NCBI GenBank assembly: GCA_949298575.1
Contig: CASFXH010000027.1
Coordinates: 1-41,750 of the forward strand
DNA length: 41,750 bases
Origin: an uncultured Parabacteroides sp.
GTDB taxonomy: Bacteria > Bacteroidota > Bacteroidia > Bacteroidales > Tannerellaceae
Direction: 5' to 3'
In this document: positions 7,106 through 16,629 of the stretch, piece by piece
Position numbering within the stretch: the first letter of the stretch is position 1
How the letters are laid out: the number at the start of each line of letters is the position of its first letter
The notes under the pieces: generated by a model
Told to the model about the DNA's origin: nothing
The model's input: only the letters and a program-made list of their open reading frames with translations
The model's database searches: none
Position numbers and translations under genes: made by a program

Positions 7106-7672
7106 TTATTGGCGAACCCGGCCGACGTATGAGCCGTCAGTCGTGTTGATCTCGATGATCTCGCCCTCGTTGACGAACAAGGGGACACGAACAGTCGCGC
7201 CGCTCTCCACCGTCGCCGGTTTCAACGTGTTGGTTGCCGTATCGCCCTTGATACCCGGCTCCGTATAAGTCACTTTCAGTTGAACCTTTACGGGAACCTC
7301 CGCATAGAGGACGGTCTCGGTAGAGGCGTCGGAAACCACGTCGACGACCATGCCTTCGATCATGAAATCGACGCCATTGATCAAGGATTTATCGATCACG
7401 ACGTCTTCCCAAGTCTCTTGATTGAGGAAGTGATAGTGCTCGCCCTCATTATACGAGTATTGGTAGGGACGACGCTCCACGCGGACATCCTCCAGCTTCT
7501 CATCGATGTTGAAGCGGCGGTCGATGACCCGGCCCGATACGACATCCTTCAGTTTCGTCCGCATGATGGTATTTCCTTTACCTGGTTTCACGTGAAGAAA
7601 CTCGACGCAGAAATAAAGCTTGCCGTCCAAGCGGATGCATGTTCCGTTTTTAATGTCTTGTGAATTGATCAT
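7106..7672 (-). CDS. efp: Translation elongation factor P
   Basis: A 188-residue EF-P of usual length. The N-terminal KOW-like domain carries the loop KPGKGNTIMR, with K32 at the tip that contacts the P-site tRNA (the residue modified in many bacteria; no modification enzymes are seen in the window). The middle OB domain and the C-terminal motif GEIIEINTTDGSYVGR are typical. EF-P relieves ribosome stalling at polyproline stretches. It stands on the minus strand after mgtE with a 133-bp gap and has its own terminator. A near-match -7 box TATTTTCG lies upstream. Confidence 0.97.
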   Translation of the reverse strand: MINSQDIKNGTCIRLDGKLYFCVEFLHVKPGKGNTIMRTKLKDVVSGRVIDRRFNIDEKLEDVRVERRPYQYSYNEGEHYHFLNQETWEDVVIDKSLINGVDFMIEGMVVDVVSDASTETVLYAEVPVKVQLKVTYTEPGIKGDTATNTLKPATVESGATVRVPLFVNEGEIIEINTTDGSYVGRVRQ

Positions 7673-7770
7673 ATTCTTTTGATTTATAAAGTTATAATTG
7701 TTTTATTATTCCATCTTGTTCGCGCCGCGAAAATAGTGTTTTCCCATAGATCTTCCAAGCGTATCCCGGT

Positions 7771-7797
7771 TAAATCGAGGCTAATCGGCCGATTTTA
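7771..7797 (-). terminator. Weak hairpin after mgtE
   Basis: TAAATCG and CGATTTTA flank a region containing the perfect 12-bp palindrome AATCGGCCGATT (7783-7794). It lies just past the mgtE stop at 7806 on the minus strand but lacks a T-run, so termination there is uncertain. Confidence 0.35.
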
Positions 7798-7805
7798 AGG
7801 CTTGC

Positions 7806-9152
7806 TTACGCCAAATAGGAAGCGATGAACATGTAGATCATCATGCCGATGATGTCGTTCGTGATGGTGATGAAAGGGCCGGTCGCCAAGGCGGGATCAA
7901 TCTTCATCCGGTCGAGCGTCATGGGCACCAACGTCCCGAAAACACTGGCGAAAATCACGACAGCGAACAGGCTGAGCGAGACCGAAGTGGTGATCGCTTT
8001 ATCGCCCAACAAGAAAAAGTTGCAAATGAAGACAATGAGACTGATCGTGCAGGCGTTGATCAGCGAGACGACTGACTCTTTCAGGATTTGGGAAAGGATA
8101 TTTCCTTCCTTCAACGTGTTGTTGGCCAATCCTTGCACGACAATCGCCGACGACTGGATCCCGACGTTCCCACCCGTACCGCCGATCAATGGGATAAAAA
8201 GAGCCATTTTAGGATTGGTGGCGAAACTGCTCTCGAAGCCTCCGAGGATAAACGCATTGCCCAGTCCGCCAATCATACCGATCAGGAGCCAAGGCAAGCG
8301 GGCCGCTGTTTGCGTGAAGACGTTATCGGAAGTTTCCACGTCTTGCGAGATACCGGACGCCAACTGGTAGTCGCGTTCGTGTTGCTCGCGGACCTCGTCC
8401 ATGACGTCGTCGATGGTGATGCGTCCGATCAAGCGCCCGATGCTGTCGATGACGGGAAGGGCGACGAGATTGTATTTCTCGATTGTCTCGGCTACCTCCT
8501 CGATGCTGTCGCTATCTCGAACGGCGATCGGGTCTTTCTTCATGACGTGCTTGATCTTGGAGACCGAAGGGTTGGTGATCAGCCTTTTGAGAGGGAGAAC
8601 GCCCCGGAGGCGCTCGTCGTCGTCGACTACATAAACGTAGTAGATCTCATCCATTTCCTCGGCTTGTTTCCGCATCTCGTCGATGCACTTGGGCATACTC
8701 CAATTCTCGTTGACCACGATCATCTCGGTACCCATCAAGCCGCCGGCCGTATCCTCGTCGTATTTCAAAAGGTCTACGATATCGCCGGCTTGCTCTACGT
8801 CCTCAATGTGCGAAAGGATTTCTTCCTGCTGATCCTCGTCGAGCTCACGCATCAAGTCGACGGCATCATCAGTCTCCATGTTATCGACGAACCGTTTCGC
8901 GATCAGCTCATTGGGGAGCTCTTTCAAAAGCTTGTGACGATCTTCCTCGTCCAGCTCCATCAACACGTCGGCGGCCTTGTCGCCGTCCATCAACAAATAA
9001 AGGTAGATGGCCTCTTGCAGCGTCAGTTCCTGGTAAAGCTCCGCGATATCCGCAGGATAAAGCTCCTCCAGGATGGCTTGGATTTTCGCGTCGTCCTTCG
9101 CCTCGATCAACAGCTTCAGGTTCTCTATATATTCTTTTGACCGTTCGATCAT
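7806..9152 (-). CDS. mgtE: MgtE-type magnesium transporter
   Basis: A 448-residue inner-membrane Mg2+ channel/transporter of full family length. In order: an acidic MgtE N-domain of helical repeats (residues ~10-130, e.g. LMELDEEDRHKLL), two CBS domains (~135-255, TAGGLMGTEM and VALPVIDSIGRLIGRI), and five membrane helices (~285-448). The pore signatures GGTGGNVGIQSS and LATGPFITITNDIIG are present, including the acidic residue of the last helix region that lines the Mg2+ site in the Thermus homologue. The start has a good ribosome-binding site (AAGGAGAC). It follows rsmA with a 23-bp gap and is probably cotranscribed with it. Confidence 0.96.
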   Translation of the reverse strand: MIERSKEYIENLKLLIEAKDDAKIQAILEELYPADIAELYQELTLQEAIYLYLLMDGDKAADVLMELDEEDRHKLLKELPNELIAKRFVDNMETDDAVDLMRELDEDQQEEILSHIEDVEQAGDIVDLLKYDEDTAGGLMGTEMIVVNENWSMPKCIDEMRKQAEEMDEIYYVYVVDDDERLRGVLPLKRLITNPSVSKIKHVMKKDPIAVRDSDSIEEVAETIEKYNLVALPVIDSIGRLIGRITIDDVMDEVREQHERDYQLASGISQDVETSDNVFTQTAARLPWLLIGMIGGLGNAFILGGFESSFATNPKMALFIPLIGGTGGNVGIQSSAIVVQGLANNTLKEGNILSQILKESVVSLINACTISLIVFICNFFLLGDKAITTSVSLSLFAVVIFASVFGTLVPMTLDRMKIDPALATGPFITITNDIIGMMIYMFIASYLA

Positions 9153-9175
9153 CGTTTCGTCTCCTTATTTATATA

Positions 9176-9976
9176 TTATATATATGCAGGGCCCTTCTTC
9201 AAGTAATCTTGCGCAAGCCGGGTAAGCTCCACGAATTGTTCGACCGAGAGTTGTTCGGGACGTTTCTCGAACACGGGCCAATCATAGTGGTCGAACGCTT
9301 GCCCCAAAATAGGCTTCAAGGAGTTTCTTAATTGTTTCCTCCGTTGGTTGAACGAGGTTTTCACGATGGCCTTGAAGAGCGACTCGTCGCATCCCAGCGA
9401 CGTACGTTCGTTTCGGGTCATTCGGATCACCGCGCTTTTGACTTTCGGAGGCGGATCGAACACGGTCTCATCCACCGTGAAGAGATATTCCACTTGATAC
9501 CACGCTTGCAACAAGACACTCAGGATGCCATACGTTTTCGAGCCCGGGCCGGCGGCAAGTCGCTCAGCCACCTCCTTCTGGAGCATTCCCGAACAGCAAG
9601 GGACTTGATCCTTGTATTCAAGGACCTTGAAAAAGATCTGGCTGGAGATATTATAAGGATAGTTCCCGATCACGCAAAAAGGGCGTGAACCGTAAAGCTC
9701 CCGCAAATTGAGCCGGAGAAAATCGTCCGCGATAATCCGTCCGTAGAGCGCCGGGAAATGCTCATTGAGATAATGGACAGACTCCCGATCCAATTCGACG
9801 ACCTTCAAGTCGATCCCTTTGTCCAAGAGGAATTGGGTCAAGACACCCATTCCCGGCCCAATCTCCAGCGCCGGAATATCCGTCAGTCCGTCCAACGTGT
9901 TGGCGATGCGCCGAGCGATGGTCAGATCTTTCAAGAAATGCTGCCCAAGGGCCTTTTTGGGTTTAACGAATCTCAT
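9176..9976 (-). CDS. rsmA: 16S rRNA (adenine1518/1519-N6)-dimethyltransferase
   Basis: A 266-residue KsgA/RsmA. I place the start at 9976 because the family begins MRFVKPKKALGQHFLKD; the frame is open 20 codons further upstream but that part is not conserved and overlaps the promoter. SAM-binding motif ALEIGPGMGVLT and catalytic motif NYPYNISS (N-x-P-Y) are present. It dimethylates two adjacent adenines in helix 45 of 16S rRNA during 30S maturation. It leads the minus-strand pair rsmA-mgtE and is divergent from the plus-strand gene at 10073. Confidence 0.96.
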   Translation of the reverse strand: MRFVKPKKALGQHFLKDLTIARRIANTLDGLTDIPALEIGPGMGVLTQFLLDKGIDLKVVELDRESVHYLNEHFPALYGRIIADDFLRLNLRELYGSRPFCVIGNYPYNISSQIFFKVLEYKDQVPCCSGMLQKEVAERLAAGPGSKTYGILSVLLQAWYQVEYLFTVDETVFDPPPKVKSAVIRMTRNERTSLGCDESLFKAIVKTSFNQRRKQLRNSLKPILGQAFDHYDWPVFEKRPEQLSVEQFVELTRLAQDYLKKGPAYI

Positions 9977-10033
9977 CCACTTATTGGGTGTATAGGTTGC
10001 TATTAAAATAATATGTTTAACTTCGCGGACGCA

Positions 10034-10041
10034 CAAAAGTA
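10034..10041 (-). promoter_or_regulatory. Predicted -7 box for rsmA-mgtE
   Basis: TACTTTTG on the minus strand matches TAnnTTTG exactly, about 58 bases before the chosen rsmA start. No convincing -33 element was seen. Confidence 0.5.
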
Positions 10042-10072
10042 CAATAAATAATTTAAAGTGTCTTTCGGATAG

Positions 10073-11077
10073 ATGGAATTTAAGCGCATTCTTCGGACGT
10101 TTCTTAAGATCGTTCTTCCTTTGGCTTTCGGTGGTTTGCTGCTTTGGTGGTTGTACCGTGAGATGGATATCAGCGAGATTTGGCGGGTGATCAGGGAAGG
10201 CGTTCGTTACGATATCATCTTGTTTTCTTTGTTGTTTGGCCTGTTCGCGAATGTGGTTCGCGGATGGCGTTGGGGATTGTTGATCCGGTCGTTGGGCGAG
10301 CGGGTGAAGATGAGTGACGCGGTGTATGCCGTGCTGGGAAATTATGCGGTCAACTTGGTGTTGCCCCGGGTGGGTGAGGTCTGGCGTTGTGGCGTCGTGG
10401 CGAAATACGACAAGATCTCTTTCACGAAATTGCTCGGCACGTTGGTGGTCGACCGGGTGAGCGATACGATAATGGTCGGGACGATTACCCTTTTTATATT
10501 CCTATTTAATATCGATTTCTTTACCAGTTTCTTCGCGAACAATCCCGCGCTCGTGGATGGCTTCCGGTCGATGTTCAACTCGATTTGGATTTACGTGCTT
10601 CTCGTGGGGATGGTAGTCGTGGTCTGGCTGGTCTTTAAATACATGAGTGGCTTCAAGCTCGTGCGGAAGGCCCGTGGCTTGTTGGATAACATTTGGATGG
10701 GAATGAAGAGTATTTGGCTTTTGGACCGGAAGTGGCTCTTCTTGTTGGATACGTTCTTGATCTGGGGAGGCTATTTTTGTTATTTCTATATTACGTTCTA
10801 CGCGTTCGGTTTCACGGAAGACCTTGGAGTCGTAGTGGGACTGATCGCCTTCACGATGAGCAGCATTGGCGTGGCCGTACCGGTCCAGGGTGGAATAGGG
10901 CCTTGGCATTTCATGGTGATCGCCACGTTGGTTTGCTTTGGGGTGAACGAGAACGATGCCGCCGCTTTCGCCTTGGTGGTTCATACGGTACAGACGGTTT
11001 GGACCGGCTTGTGTGGTTTGTTTGGCATCGTAGCTATACCATTAAATAACCGGAAGACGGCTGTTCAACCGTCTTAA
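10073..11077 (+). CDS. Lysylphosphatidylglycerol synthase/flippase-like membrane protein (UPF0104 type)
   Basis: A 334-residue integral membrane protein with about eight hydrophobic segments, the first at residues ~10-28. The motifs ANVVRGWRWGLL, NYAVNLVLPRVGEVWRCGVV and VDRVSDTIM, and later PVQGGIGPWHF, are those of the 'lysylphosphatidylglycerol synthase transmembrane region / flippase-like' family. There is no aminoacyl-transferase domain, so it is not a full MprF; related proteins move or modify lipids and glycolipids. Its substrate cannot be read from sequence. It stands 35 bp before pepD and may be cotranscribed with it. Confidence 0.85.
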   Translation: MEFKRILRTFLKIVLPLAFGGLLLWWLYREMDISEIWRVIREGVRYDIILFSLLFGLFANVVRGWRWGLLIRSLGERVKMSDAVYAVLGNYAVNLVLPRVGEVWRCGVVAKYDKISFTKLLGTLVVDRVSDTIMVGTITLFIFLFNIDFFTSFFANNPALVDGFRSMFNSIWIYVLLVGMVVVVWLVFKYMSGFKLVRKARGLLDNIWMGMKSIWLLDRKWLFLLDTFLIWGGYFCYFYITFYAFGFTEDLGVVVGLIAFTMSSIGVAVPVQGGIGPWHFMVIATLVCFGVNENDAAAFALVVHTVQTVWTGLCGLFGIVAIPLNNRKTAVQPS

Positions 11078-11112
11078 ACAAACGAATATCATCAACCTAA
11101 AAGCTTTGAGTT

Positions 11113-12567
11113 ATGTCAACTGGAATCAGAAAATTGGCTCCTGAACGTGTCTGGGAGTTCTTTTATCAACTGACGCGTATCCCTCGCCCGACCGGGCACA
11201 TGGTGGAAGTCACTCGTTATGTGGAGGCCGTCGGCCAAAAACTAGGATTGGAAACCTTGCGGGATGAAGTGGGCAATGTCTTAATCCGTAAGCCTGCCTC
11301 GTCCGGGATGGAGGGGCGTCCGAGTATTGTCTTGCAAGCGCATCTCGATATGGTGCCTCAAAAGGAAAATACCGTTGCGCATGATTTCCTGAAAGACCCG
11401 ATCGAAGCCTACGTCTCTGGCGAATGGGTGACGGCCAGGGGAACGACACTGGGCGCTGACGATGGCTTAGGCGTAGCTTTGGCTTTGGCTGTTTTGGCCG
11501 ATGACACCTTGCGGCATGGTCCGATTGAGGCGCTTTTCACCATTGACGAGGAGCAAAGCATGGATGGCGCTTTCGGTCTGAAGGCGGATTTCTTGCGTAG
11601 CGGAATCTTGTTGAATTGCGACTCGGAGAAAGAAGGAGAGCTTTTCGTGGGCTGCGCGGGCGGACTTGATGTGAATGTTTCCTTCCAATTCCGGGAAGAC
11701 CATTATGTGCCCCAAGGCGATATGGCGGTCAAGCTCACCCTGACGGGACTGAAAGGAGGGCATTCCGGGGTCGACATCCATTTGGGACGGGCGAACGCCA
11801 ACAAGTTGATGTTCCGTTTCCTGAAAGAGGCCGTTCGGGATTATGGCGCTCGTTTGTCGGCCGTCGAGGGCGGTTCATTACGCAACGCCATTCCAAGAGA
11901 CGCTTTCGCCATCGTGACAATCCCGGGAGACAATGCTGAAGCTTTGTGGGAATTGGTCGCGGACTACCAAGATATGTATCGGGAAGAGTTCGAGGGCATT
12001 GAGGACCAGATCCGTTTCTATGCGGAGACGACCGAGCTGCCGGAGACCCTGATCCCGGAAGAGATCCAAGACGATTTGATCAACGCCATTGAAGCGTGCC
12101 CGAATGGGGTGATCGATATGCTTCATGACTTCCCGGGGACGGTGGAATCTTCCTCGAACCTGGCGATCGTGAAGACCTCTGACGAGCTGATTGAGATCAA
12201 GCTCTTGATCCGCAGTTCTTCCGAGTCAAAGAAATATGCCATCTATTCCAGCTTGGAAAGTGTTTTCGCCCTGGCGGGTGCCAAGGTGGAGGACGGTGGA
12301 GGCTACAATGGTTGGCAACCGAACATCCACTCGCCACTTCTGAACCGGATGAAAGAAGCCTACAAAGCTCTATTCGGTAAGGAACCCGAGGTGAAGGTCA
12401 TGCACGCGGGTCTAGAATGCGGTATTATCCAAGGCGCTTACCCCGCGATGGACATGGTATCCATAGGCCCTGATATCGAATTTCCGCATTCGCCAGGCGA
12501 ACGGGTGAGGATCGCTTCCGTTGACCGGGTTTGGCGTTTGATCACGAAAGTCTTGGAAGACCTATGA
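11113..12567 (+). CDS. pepD: Cytosolic aminoacyl-histidine dipeptidase (M20C)
   Basis: A 484-residue metallopeptidase of normal PepD length. Di-zinc ligands are recognisable: H77/D79 in LQAHLDMVPQK, D116 in GADDGLGVA, E146-E147 in IDEEQSMDGA, and D171 region LLNCDSEKEG. The lid/dimerisation domain follows from about residue 205 (LKGGHSGVDIHLGRANAN) and a C-terminal histidine is in HAGLECGI. It cleaves Xaa-His and other dipeptides. It overlaps the next gene by 4 bases (ATGA), implying translational coupling. Confidence 0.96.
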   Translation: MSTGIRKLAPERVWEFFYQLTRIPRPTGHMVEVTRYVEAVGQKLGLETLRDEVGNVLIRKPASSGMEGRPSIVLQAHLDMVPQKENTVAHDFLKDPIEAYVSGEWVTARGTTLGADDGLGVALALAVLADDTLRHGPIEALFTIDEEQSMDGAFGLKADFLRSGILLNCDSEKEGELFVGCAGGLDVNVSFQFREDHYVPQGDMAVKLTLTGLKGGHSGVDIHLGRANANKLMFRFLKEAVRDYGARLSAVEGGSLRNAIPRDAFAIVTIPGDNAEALWELVADYQDMYREEFEGIEDQIRFYAETTELPETLIPEEIQDDLINAIEACPNGVIDMLHDFPGTVESSSNLAIVKTSDELIEIKLLIRSSSESKKYAIYSSLESVFALAGAKVEDGGGYNGWQPNIHSPLLNRMKEAYKALFGKEPEVKVMHAGLECGIIQGAYPAMDMVSIGPDIEFPHSPGERVRIASVDRVWRLITKVLEDL

Positions 12568-13178
12568 AAATACTCGCGGTAGGAATGAATTACGCGGCTC
12601 ACAATAAAGAGATGAGCCATACGTTAGAATTAACGGAGCCGACGATTTTCATGAAAGCGGATTCCGCGTTGTTGAAAGACGGGAAGCCGTTCTTCATCCC
12701 GGATTTCTCGAAGGAAATCCATTACGAGACCGAGATCGTGGTGAAAATTGATCGTCTGGGCAAGAATATCGCCGAACGGTTCGCCCATCGTTATTATCAT
12801 GAAGTGACGGTAGGTATCGATTTCACGGCTCGTGACTGGCAGCGCCGACTGCGGGCGGAGGGATTGCCGTGGGAGCTCAGCAAGTCGTTCGACCACTCCG
12901 CCGTGGTGGGAACTTTCGTGTCATTGGAGGATGTCGGGAATATAGACGACTTGTCGTTCCATCTTGATCTTAATGGAGCGCGGGCGCAAACAGGATGGAC
13001 GGGCGATATGCTGTTCTCGGTCGATAAGATCGTCGCTTACGTGAGTCGGTTTTTTACCTTGAAGATGGGTGACTTGATTTATACCGGGACACCCGCTGGC
13101 GTGGGACCCGTAAAGATCGGGGATCATCTGGAGGGATATATCGGCGAGCGGAAATTGCTGGATTTCCATGTGCGTTAA
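12564..13178 (+). CDS. Fumarylacetoacetate hydrolase (FAH)-fold family protein
   Basis: A 204-residue protein; I choose the ATG at 12564, which overlaps the pepD stop as ATGA, because the family begins MKILAVGMNY. Metal ligands of the FAH fold are visible: E55 and E57 in HYETEIVV and D86 in GIDFTARDW. The C-terminal YTGTPAGVGP is diagnostic. Small single-domain members act as acylpyruvate hydrolases or oxaloacetate decarboxylases/tautomerases; the substrate here is not determined. It lies 8 bp before porU, so it is probably in the same transcript. Confidence 0.9.
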   Translation: MKILAVGMNYAAHNKEMSHTLELTEPTIFMKADSALLKDGKPFFIPDFSKEIHYETEIVVKIDRLGKNIAERFAHRYYHEVTVGIDFTARDWQRRLRAEGLPWELSKSFDHSAVVGTFVSLEDVGNIDDLSFHLDLNGARAQTGWTGDMLFSVDKIVAYVSRFFTLKMGDLIYTGTPAGVGPVKIGDHLEGYIGERKLLDFHVR

Positions 13179-13186
13179 CATAAAGA

Positions 13187-16100
13187 ATGAACATTCGATT
13201 GCTATATATTGGCCTGATGGCGCTGCTCTTGGGGGGGCGGGCGATGGCGTTCACTTACGCCTCCTCGTCAGCGCTGGCTTCGGGTCGCTGGGTGAAAATC
13301 CAAGTCGCGGAGAATGGGATCTACCGATTGACCGACGAGGATTTGCGGGCGATGGGCTTTGAGGACCCTGCCCGGGTCTCGATTCATGGTTATGGCGGTT
13401 GGCCGCTTGATGAGGATTTCTCGCTCACGAACTACACGGATGACCTGCCCACCGTGCCGGTCTGGCGGGGCGAAGGCTACCTTTTATTTTATGGAAAAGG
13501 CCCGATCAAATGGGAATACGATCCCAATACCCGGGCTTTTGTCCATACGAACAACCCTTATTCTACAGCGGGCTATTACTTCGTGACCGACGCGACCGAG
13601 CCTTTGGAGGCTGAAGTTGTCGCGAGCGAAGGTGGCGCGGCGACACGAGTGACGGATTACGACGATTACCTTTTGCATGAGCGGGAAGCGTATTCGCCCA
13701 GTCGTTCAGGACGGGAGCTTTTCGGAGAGGATTTCTCTTCGGCCCAACCCCGGACAATCACGACTTTTTCTTCGATACCAGGCATTACCTCCGCCGATGG
13801 AAAAGTAACTATGCGTTTTATTTCGAACGTCACTTCTGGTGTGGGCGTTGCGACCCTTATGATTGATCGCTCGGAGATCATGACCTTGTCTATTCCTTCC
13901 AACTCCGATTCTCATACGAGCGCCATTGCGAGAGAAGCGACCGTGACTTGGAGTGGGGAGAAGAGCGAGTCGCCCAATGTGGTCGTCTCGTATAACTCGA
14001 TCTCGCATAGCAATGTTTATCTAGATTATATCCGTTTGCAATTCCAACGGGAGCTCCGGCCATATAGGGCGACCACCTTCTTCCGGAGCTTGGCGTCGAT
14101 TGATAATGCGGCCCGTTTTATCGTTCAAGAGGCGAACGAGCGGACCTTGGTCTTTGATGTGACTAATGGTGATTTGAGGCAGATGGAGACTGCCTTGGAG
14201 GGCTCGGATCTATCTTTTACGATTCCGGCTGGTTCCTTGCGTGAGTTTGCGTTAGTTCAGACCGATGGCACATTACCTACGCCAAGTGTCGTTGGTGAGG
14301 TTGCGAATCAGGATTTGCACGCGACGGAAGCGCAAGACATGATCATCATCTCTCCTCCCAGCTTTACGACGGAGGCCGAACGCTTAGCGGAGGCCCATCG
14401 GGAACGTGACGGGTTGCGGGTCTTGGTGGTCTCGCCAGAAGCGATTTATAATGAATTTTCGAGCGGAACGCCCGACGCGACCGCCTATCGTCGTTTCATG
14501 AAAATGCTGTATGACCGAGGAGAGACGACCGGCGACACGCCCCGTTTCCTTTTGCTATTTGGCGACGGAATCTATGACAATCGGGGATTGACCAATGACG
14601 TGTCGGGATTGAACCTGTCGAATATGCTGTTGACTTATCAATCGGAAGCTTCCTTGGATGCCGCCTCTTACGTGACGGATGATTATTTCGCTTTCCTAGA
14701 AGACAACTCGGGGGCCAACTTGGCGACAGACCGGATGTGCGTAGGGGTAGGTCGTTTCCCGGCGCGAACGGCGACAGAAGCGGGTGAGATGGTTGATAAG
14801 GTGATTGGTTATATGGAGAACGCGGAGAAAGGCCGTTGGAAAAACAACCTGACCTTTGTCGCCGACGACGGAAGCAATGCCGATAATTATACGACGTTGC
14901 ATGCCGAGCAAGCGGATTGGCTGGCGGAATACATTGAGACCAACCACCCGGAGTTCTTGACCAACAAGGTCTATTTCGATGCTTATAAACGAGACAACGC
15001 CGGGACTTATCCGGACGTAAAAAGTCGTATTTCCAGTCTTTTGAGGAGCGGTCAGTTGCTGATTAACTATGTGGGACATGGGAACACCACGGCTTGGTCT
15101 GATGAATATGTCTGGACGCAATCCGATATTCAGCAAAGTTCTTATACTCATTTGCCCGTTTGGGTTACGGCGGCCTGCGACTTCACCCGATTCGATTCAC
15201 CCAATACCTCGGCGGGTGAGTCTGTGTTCTTGAACGCGACCAGTGGCGGTATCGCTTTGTTCACCACGACTCGTGTCGTTTATTCCCAAAACAACTTCGA
15301 CTTGAATCAAGCGCTCTTCGCCAATCTTTTCGAGAAAGAGAAAGGACATCGAAGGACACTGGGCGAGGCGATGATGGAGACCAAACGTGCGCTTACCGAT
15401 CGCAACAAGCTCAACTTCATCTTAATTGGAGATCCGGCCCTGACCATGGCTTATCCCGAATATGAAGCTCGAGTAACTCGTATCAATGGGGTCGCGGTCG
15501 AAGAAGGGTCGTTTGAGTTCCAGGCCTTGGCGCGGATTGAGGTGGAAGGGGAGATCCGGAACCCGGAAGGTCAGTTGGCGGAAGATTTCTCGGGTGTCGT
15601 TTATCCCACCGTGCTCGACAGCCGGGATTCGATCACGACGCTAGGCAACAATCTCGTGGGAGGAGAACCCCGCTTTTTCCATTATATGGATTACCCGAAC
15701 ACGATCTACGTCGGGCAGGATTCCGTACGGAACGGGCAATTCCGTTTTTCTTTTATGGTTCCCAAAGATATCTCTTATTCTGGAGAACAAGGGAAATTGA
15801 ATCTTTATGCCGCTAATTCGACCACGGGTGATGAGGCACAAGGATCGTTTCTGGACTTTAACGTGGGTGGAACCGCGGACGTCAACGAGGTCGATACCAT
15901 TGGGCCGGAGATCCGTCAACTCTATCTCAACGATACGACCTTCGTGGATGGGGGTGTCGTCAATGTCACGCCTTATTTCGTGGCTCGCGTATGGGATCAG
16001 AGTGGCGTAAACGTGAGTGGTAGCAGCGTGGGGCACGATATTACGCTGACTATCGACAGTCTCCCGACAAGGAGTTACAACTTAAATAATTATTATACCC

Positions 16101-16561
16101 TTACCCCTGGTGAGAGTCAGGAAGGGATCATCCAATTCTCTTTTCCCGAACTGGAGCCAGGCATCCACACCGCGGAGTTTAAGGTCTGGGATATCCTGAA
16201 CAATTCCACGAGCTTCATTTTTACGTTTGAGGTGAAAGAAGGGCTTAAACCCAATCTCATAGATCTTTTCGCGACCCCCAACCCCGCTCGCGAATCGGTT
16301 AGTTTCTATCTTCGCCATGATCGACCAGAGACGGAATTGAAAGTCACCGTGATGGTTTACGATCTTACGGGGCGCCTGCTTTGGCATGACGAACGAAGCG
16401 GCTCATCGGAGTTGTTCAAGGCATACGTGCTTACTTGGGATTTACGGGATAACGGAGGCCGGCGCCTTCGCCCCGGGATCTATCTTTATCGTGCGGCGAT
16501 CAGCGCTAATGGTTCACGAGAGGCGACGAAGGCAAACAAATTGATTGTTCTCGGGCAATAA
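13187..16561 (+). CDS. porU: Type IX secretion system sortase PorU (gingipain-like C25 protease)
   Basis: An 1124-residue protein with signal peptide (MNIRLLYIGLMALLLGG...). The catalytic domain spans about residues 390-760; the dyad is H631 in YVGHGNT and C664 in VTAACDF, 33 residues apart as in gingipain-type C25 enzymes. The C-terminal ~90 residues (PNPARESVSFYL, VYDLTGRLLWH, LRPGIYLYR) form a type IX sorting domain of the kind PorU itself carries. PorU sits on the outer surface with PorV, PorQ and PorZ, removes the sorting domain from cargo and attaches A-LPS-type anchors. It is followed after 64 bp by porV. Confidence 0.96.
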   Translation: MNIRLLYIGLMALLLGGRAMAFTYASSSALASGRWVKIQVAENGIYRLTDEDLRAMGFEDPARVSIHGYGGWPLDEDFSLTNYTDDLPTVPVWRGEGYLLFYGKGPIKWEYDPNTRAFVHTNNPYSTAGYYFVTDATEPLEAEVVASEGGAATRVTDYDDYLLHEREAYSPSRSGRELFGEDFSSAQPRTITTFSSIPGITSADGKVTMRFISNVTSGVGVATLMIDRSEIMTLSIPSNSDSHTSAIAREATVTWSGEKSESPNVVVSYNSISHSNVYLDYIRLQFQRELRPYRATTFFRSLASIDNAARFIVQEANERTLVFDVTNGDLRQMETALEGSDLSFTIPAGSLREFALVQTDGTLPTPSVVGEVANQDLHATEAQDMIIISPPSFTTEAERLAEAHRERDGLRVLVVSPEAIYNEFSSGTPDATAYRRFMKMLYDRGETTGDTPRFLLLFGDGIYDNRGLTNDVSGLNLSNMLLTYQSEASLDAASYVTDDYFAFLEDNSGANLATDRMCVGVGRFPARTATEAGEMVDKVIGYMENAEKGRWKNNLTFVADDGSNADNYTTLHAEQADWLAEYIETNHPEFLTNKVYFDAYKRDNAGTYPDVKSRISSLLRSGQLLINYVGHGNTTAWSDEYVWTQSDIQQSSYTHLPVWVTAACDFTRFDSPNTSAGESVFLNATSGGIALFTTTRVVYSQNNFDLNQALFANLFEKEKGHRRTLGEAMMETKRALTDRNKLNFILIGDPALTMAYPEYEARVTRINGVAVEEGSFEFQALARIEVEGEIRNPEGQLAEDFSGVVYPTVLDSRDSITTLGNNLVGGEPRFFHYMDYPNTIYVGQDSVRNGQFRFSFMVPKDISYSGEQGKLNLYAANSTTGDEAQGSFLDFNVGGTADVNEVDTIGPEIRQLYLNDTTFVDGGVVNVTPYFVARVWDQSGVNVSGSSVGHDITLTIDSLPTRSYNLNNYYTLTPGESQEGIIQFSFPELEPGIHTAEFKVWDILNNSTSFIFTFEVKEGLKPNLIDLFATPNPARESVSFYLRHDRPETELKVTVMVYDLTGRLLWHDERSGSSELFKAYVLTWDLRDNGGRRLRPGIYLYRAAISANGSREATKANKLIVLGQ

Positions 16562-16593
16562 TCGAGGCTTTCCCTCCGTTTAGGGATATATTT

Positions 16594-16629
16594 ATGAAAG
16601 GTATTCAATCTAAATTGAGAATTCTATGA
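16594..16629 (+). other. Short leader reading frame coupled to porV
   Basis: An ATG at 16594 opens an 11-codon frame (MKGIQSKLRIL) whose TGA at 16627-16629 overlaps the porV ATG at 16626 (ATGA). Such an arrangement would let ribosomes from the leader re-initiate on porV. It may be chance; there is no composition evidence either way. Confidence 0.3.

Noticed and set aside
8088-9140. 350-codon plus-strand frame opposite mgtE
   Set aside because: The minus strand encodes a complete MgtE; the mirror product has no recognisable motifs.
9977-10036. 20-codon upstream extension of rsmA
   Set aside because: Overlaps the predicted promoter and is not part of the conserved family start at MRFVKPKKALGQ.
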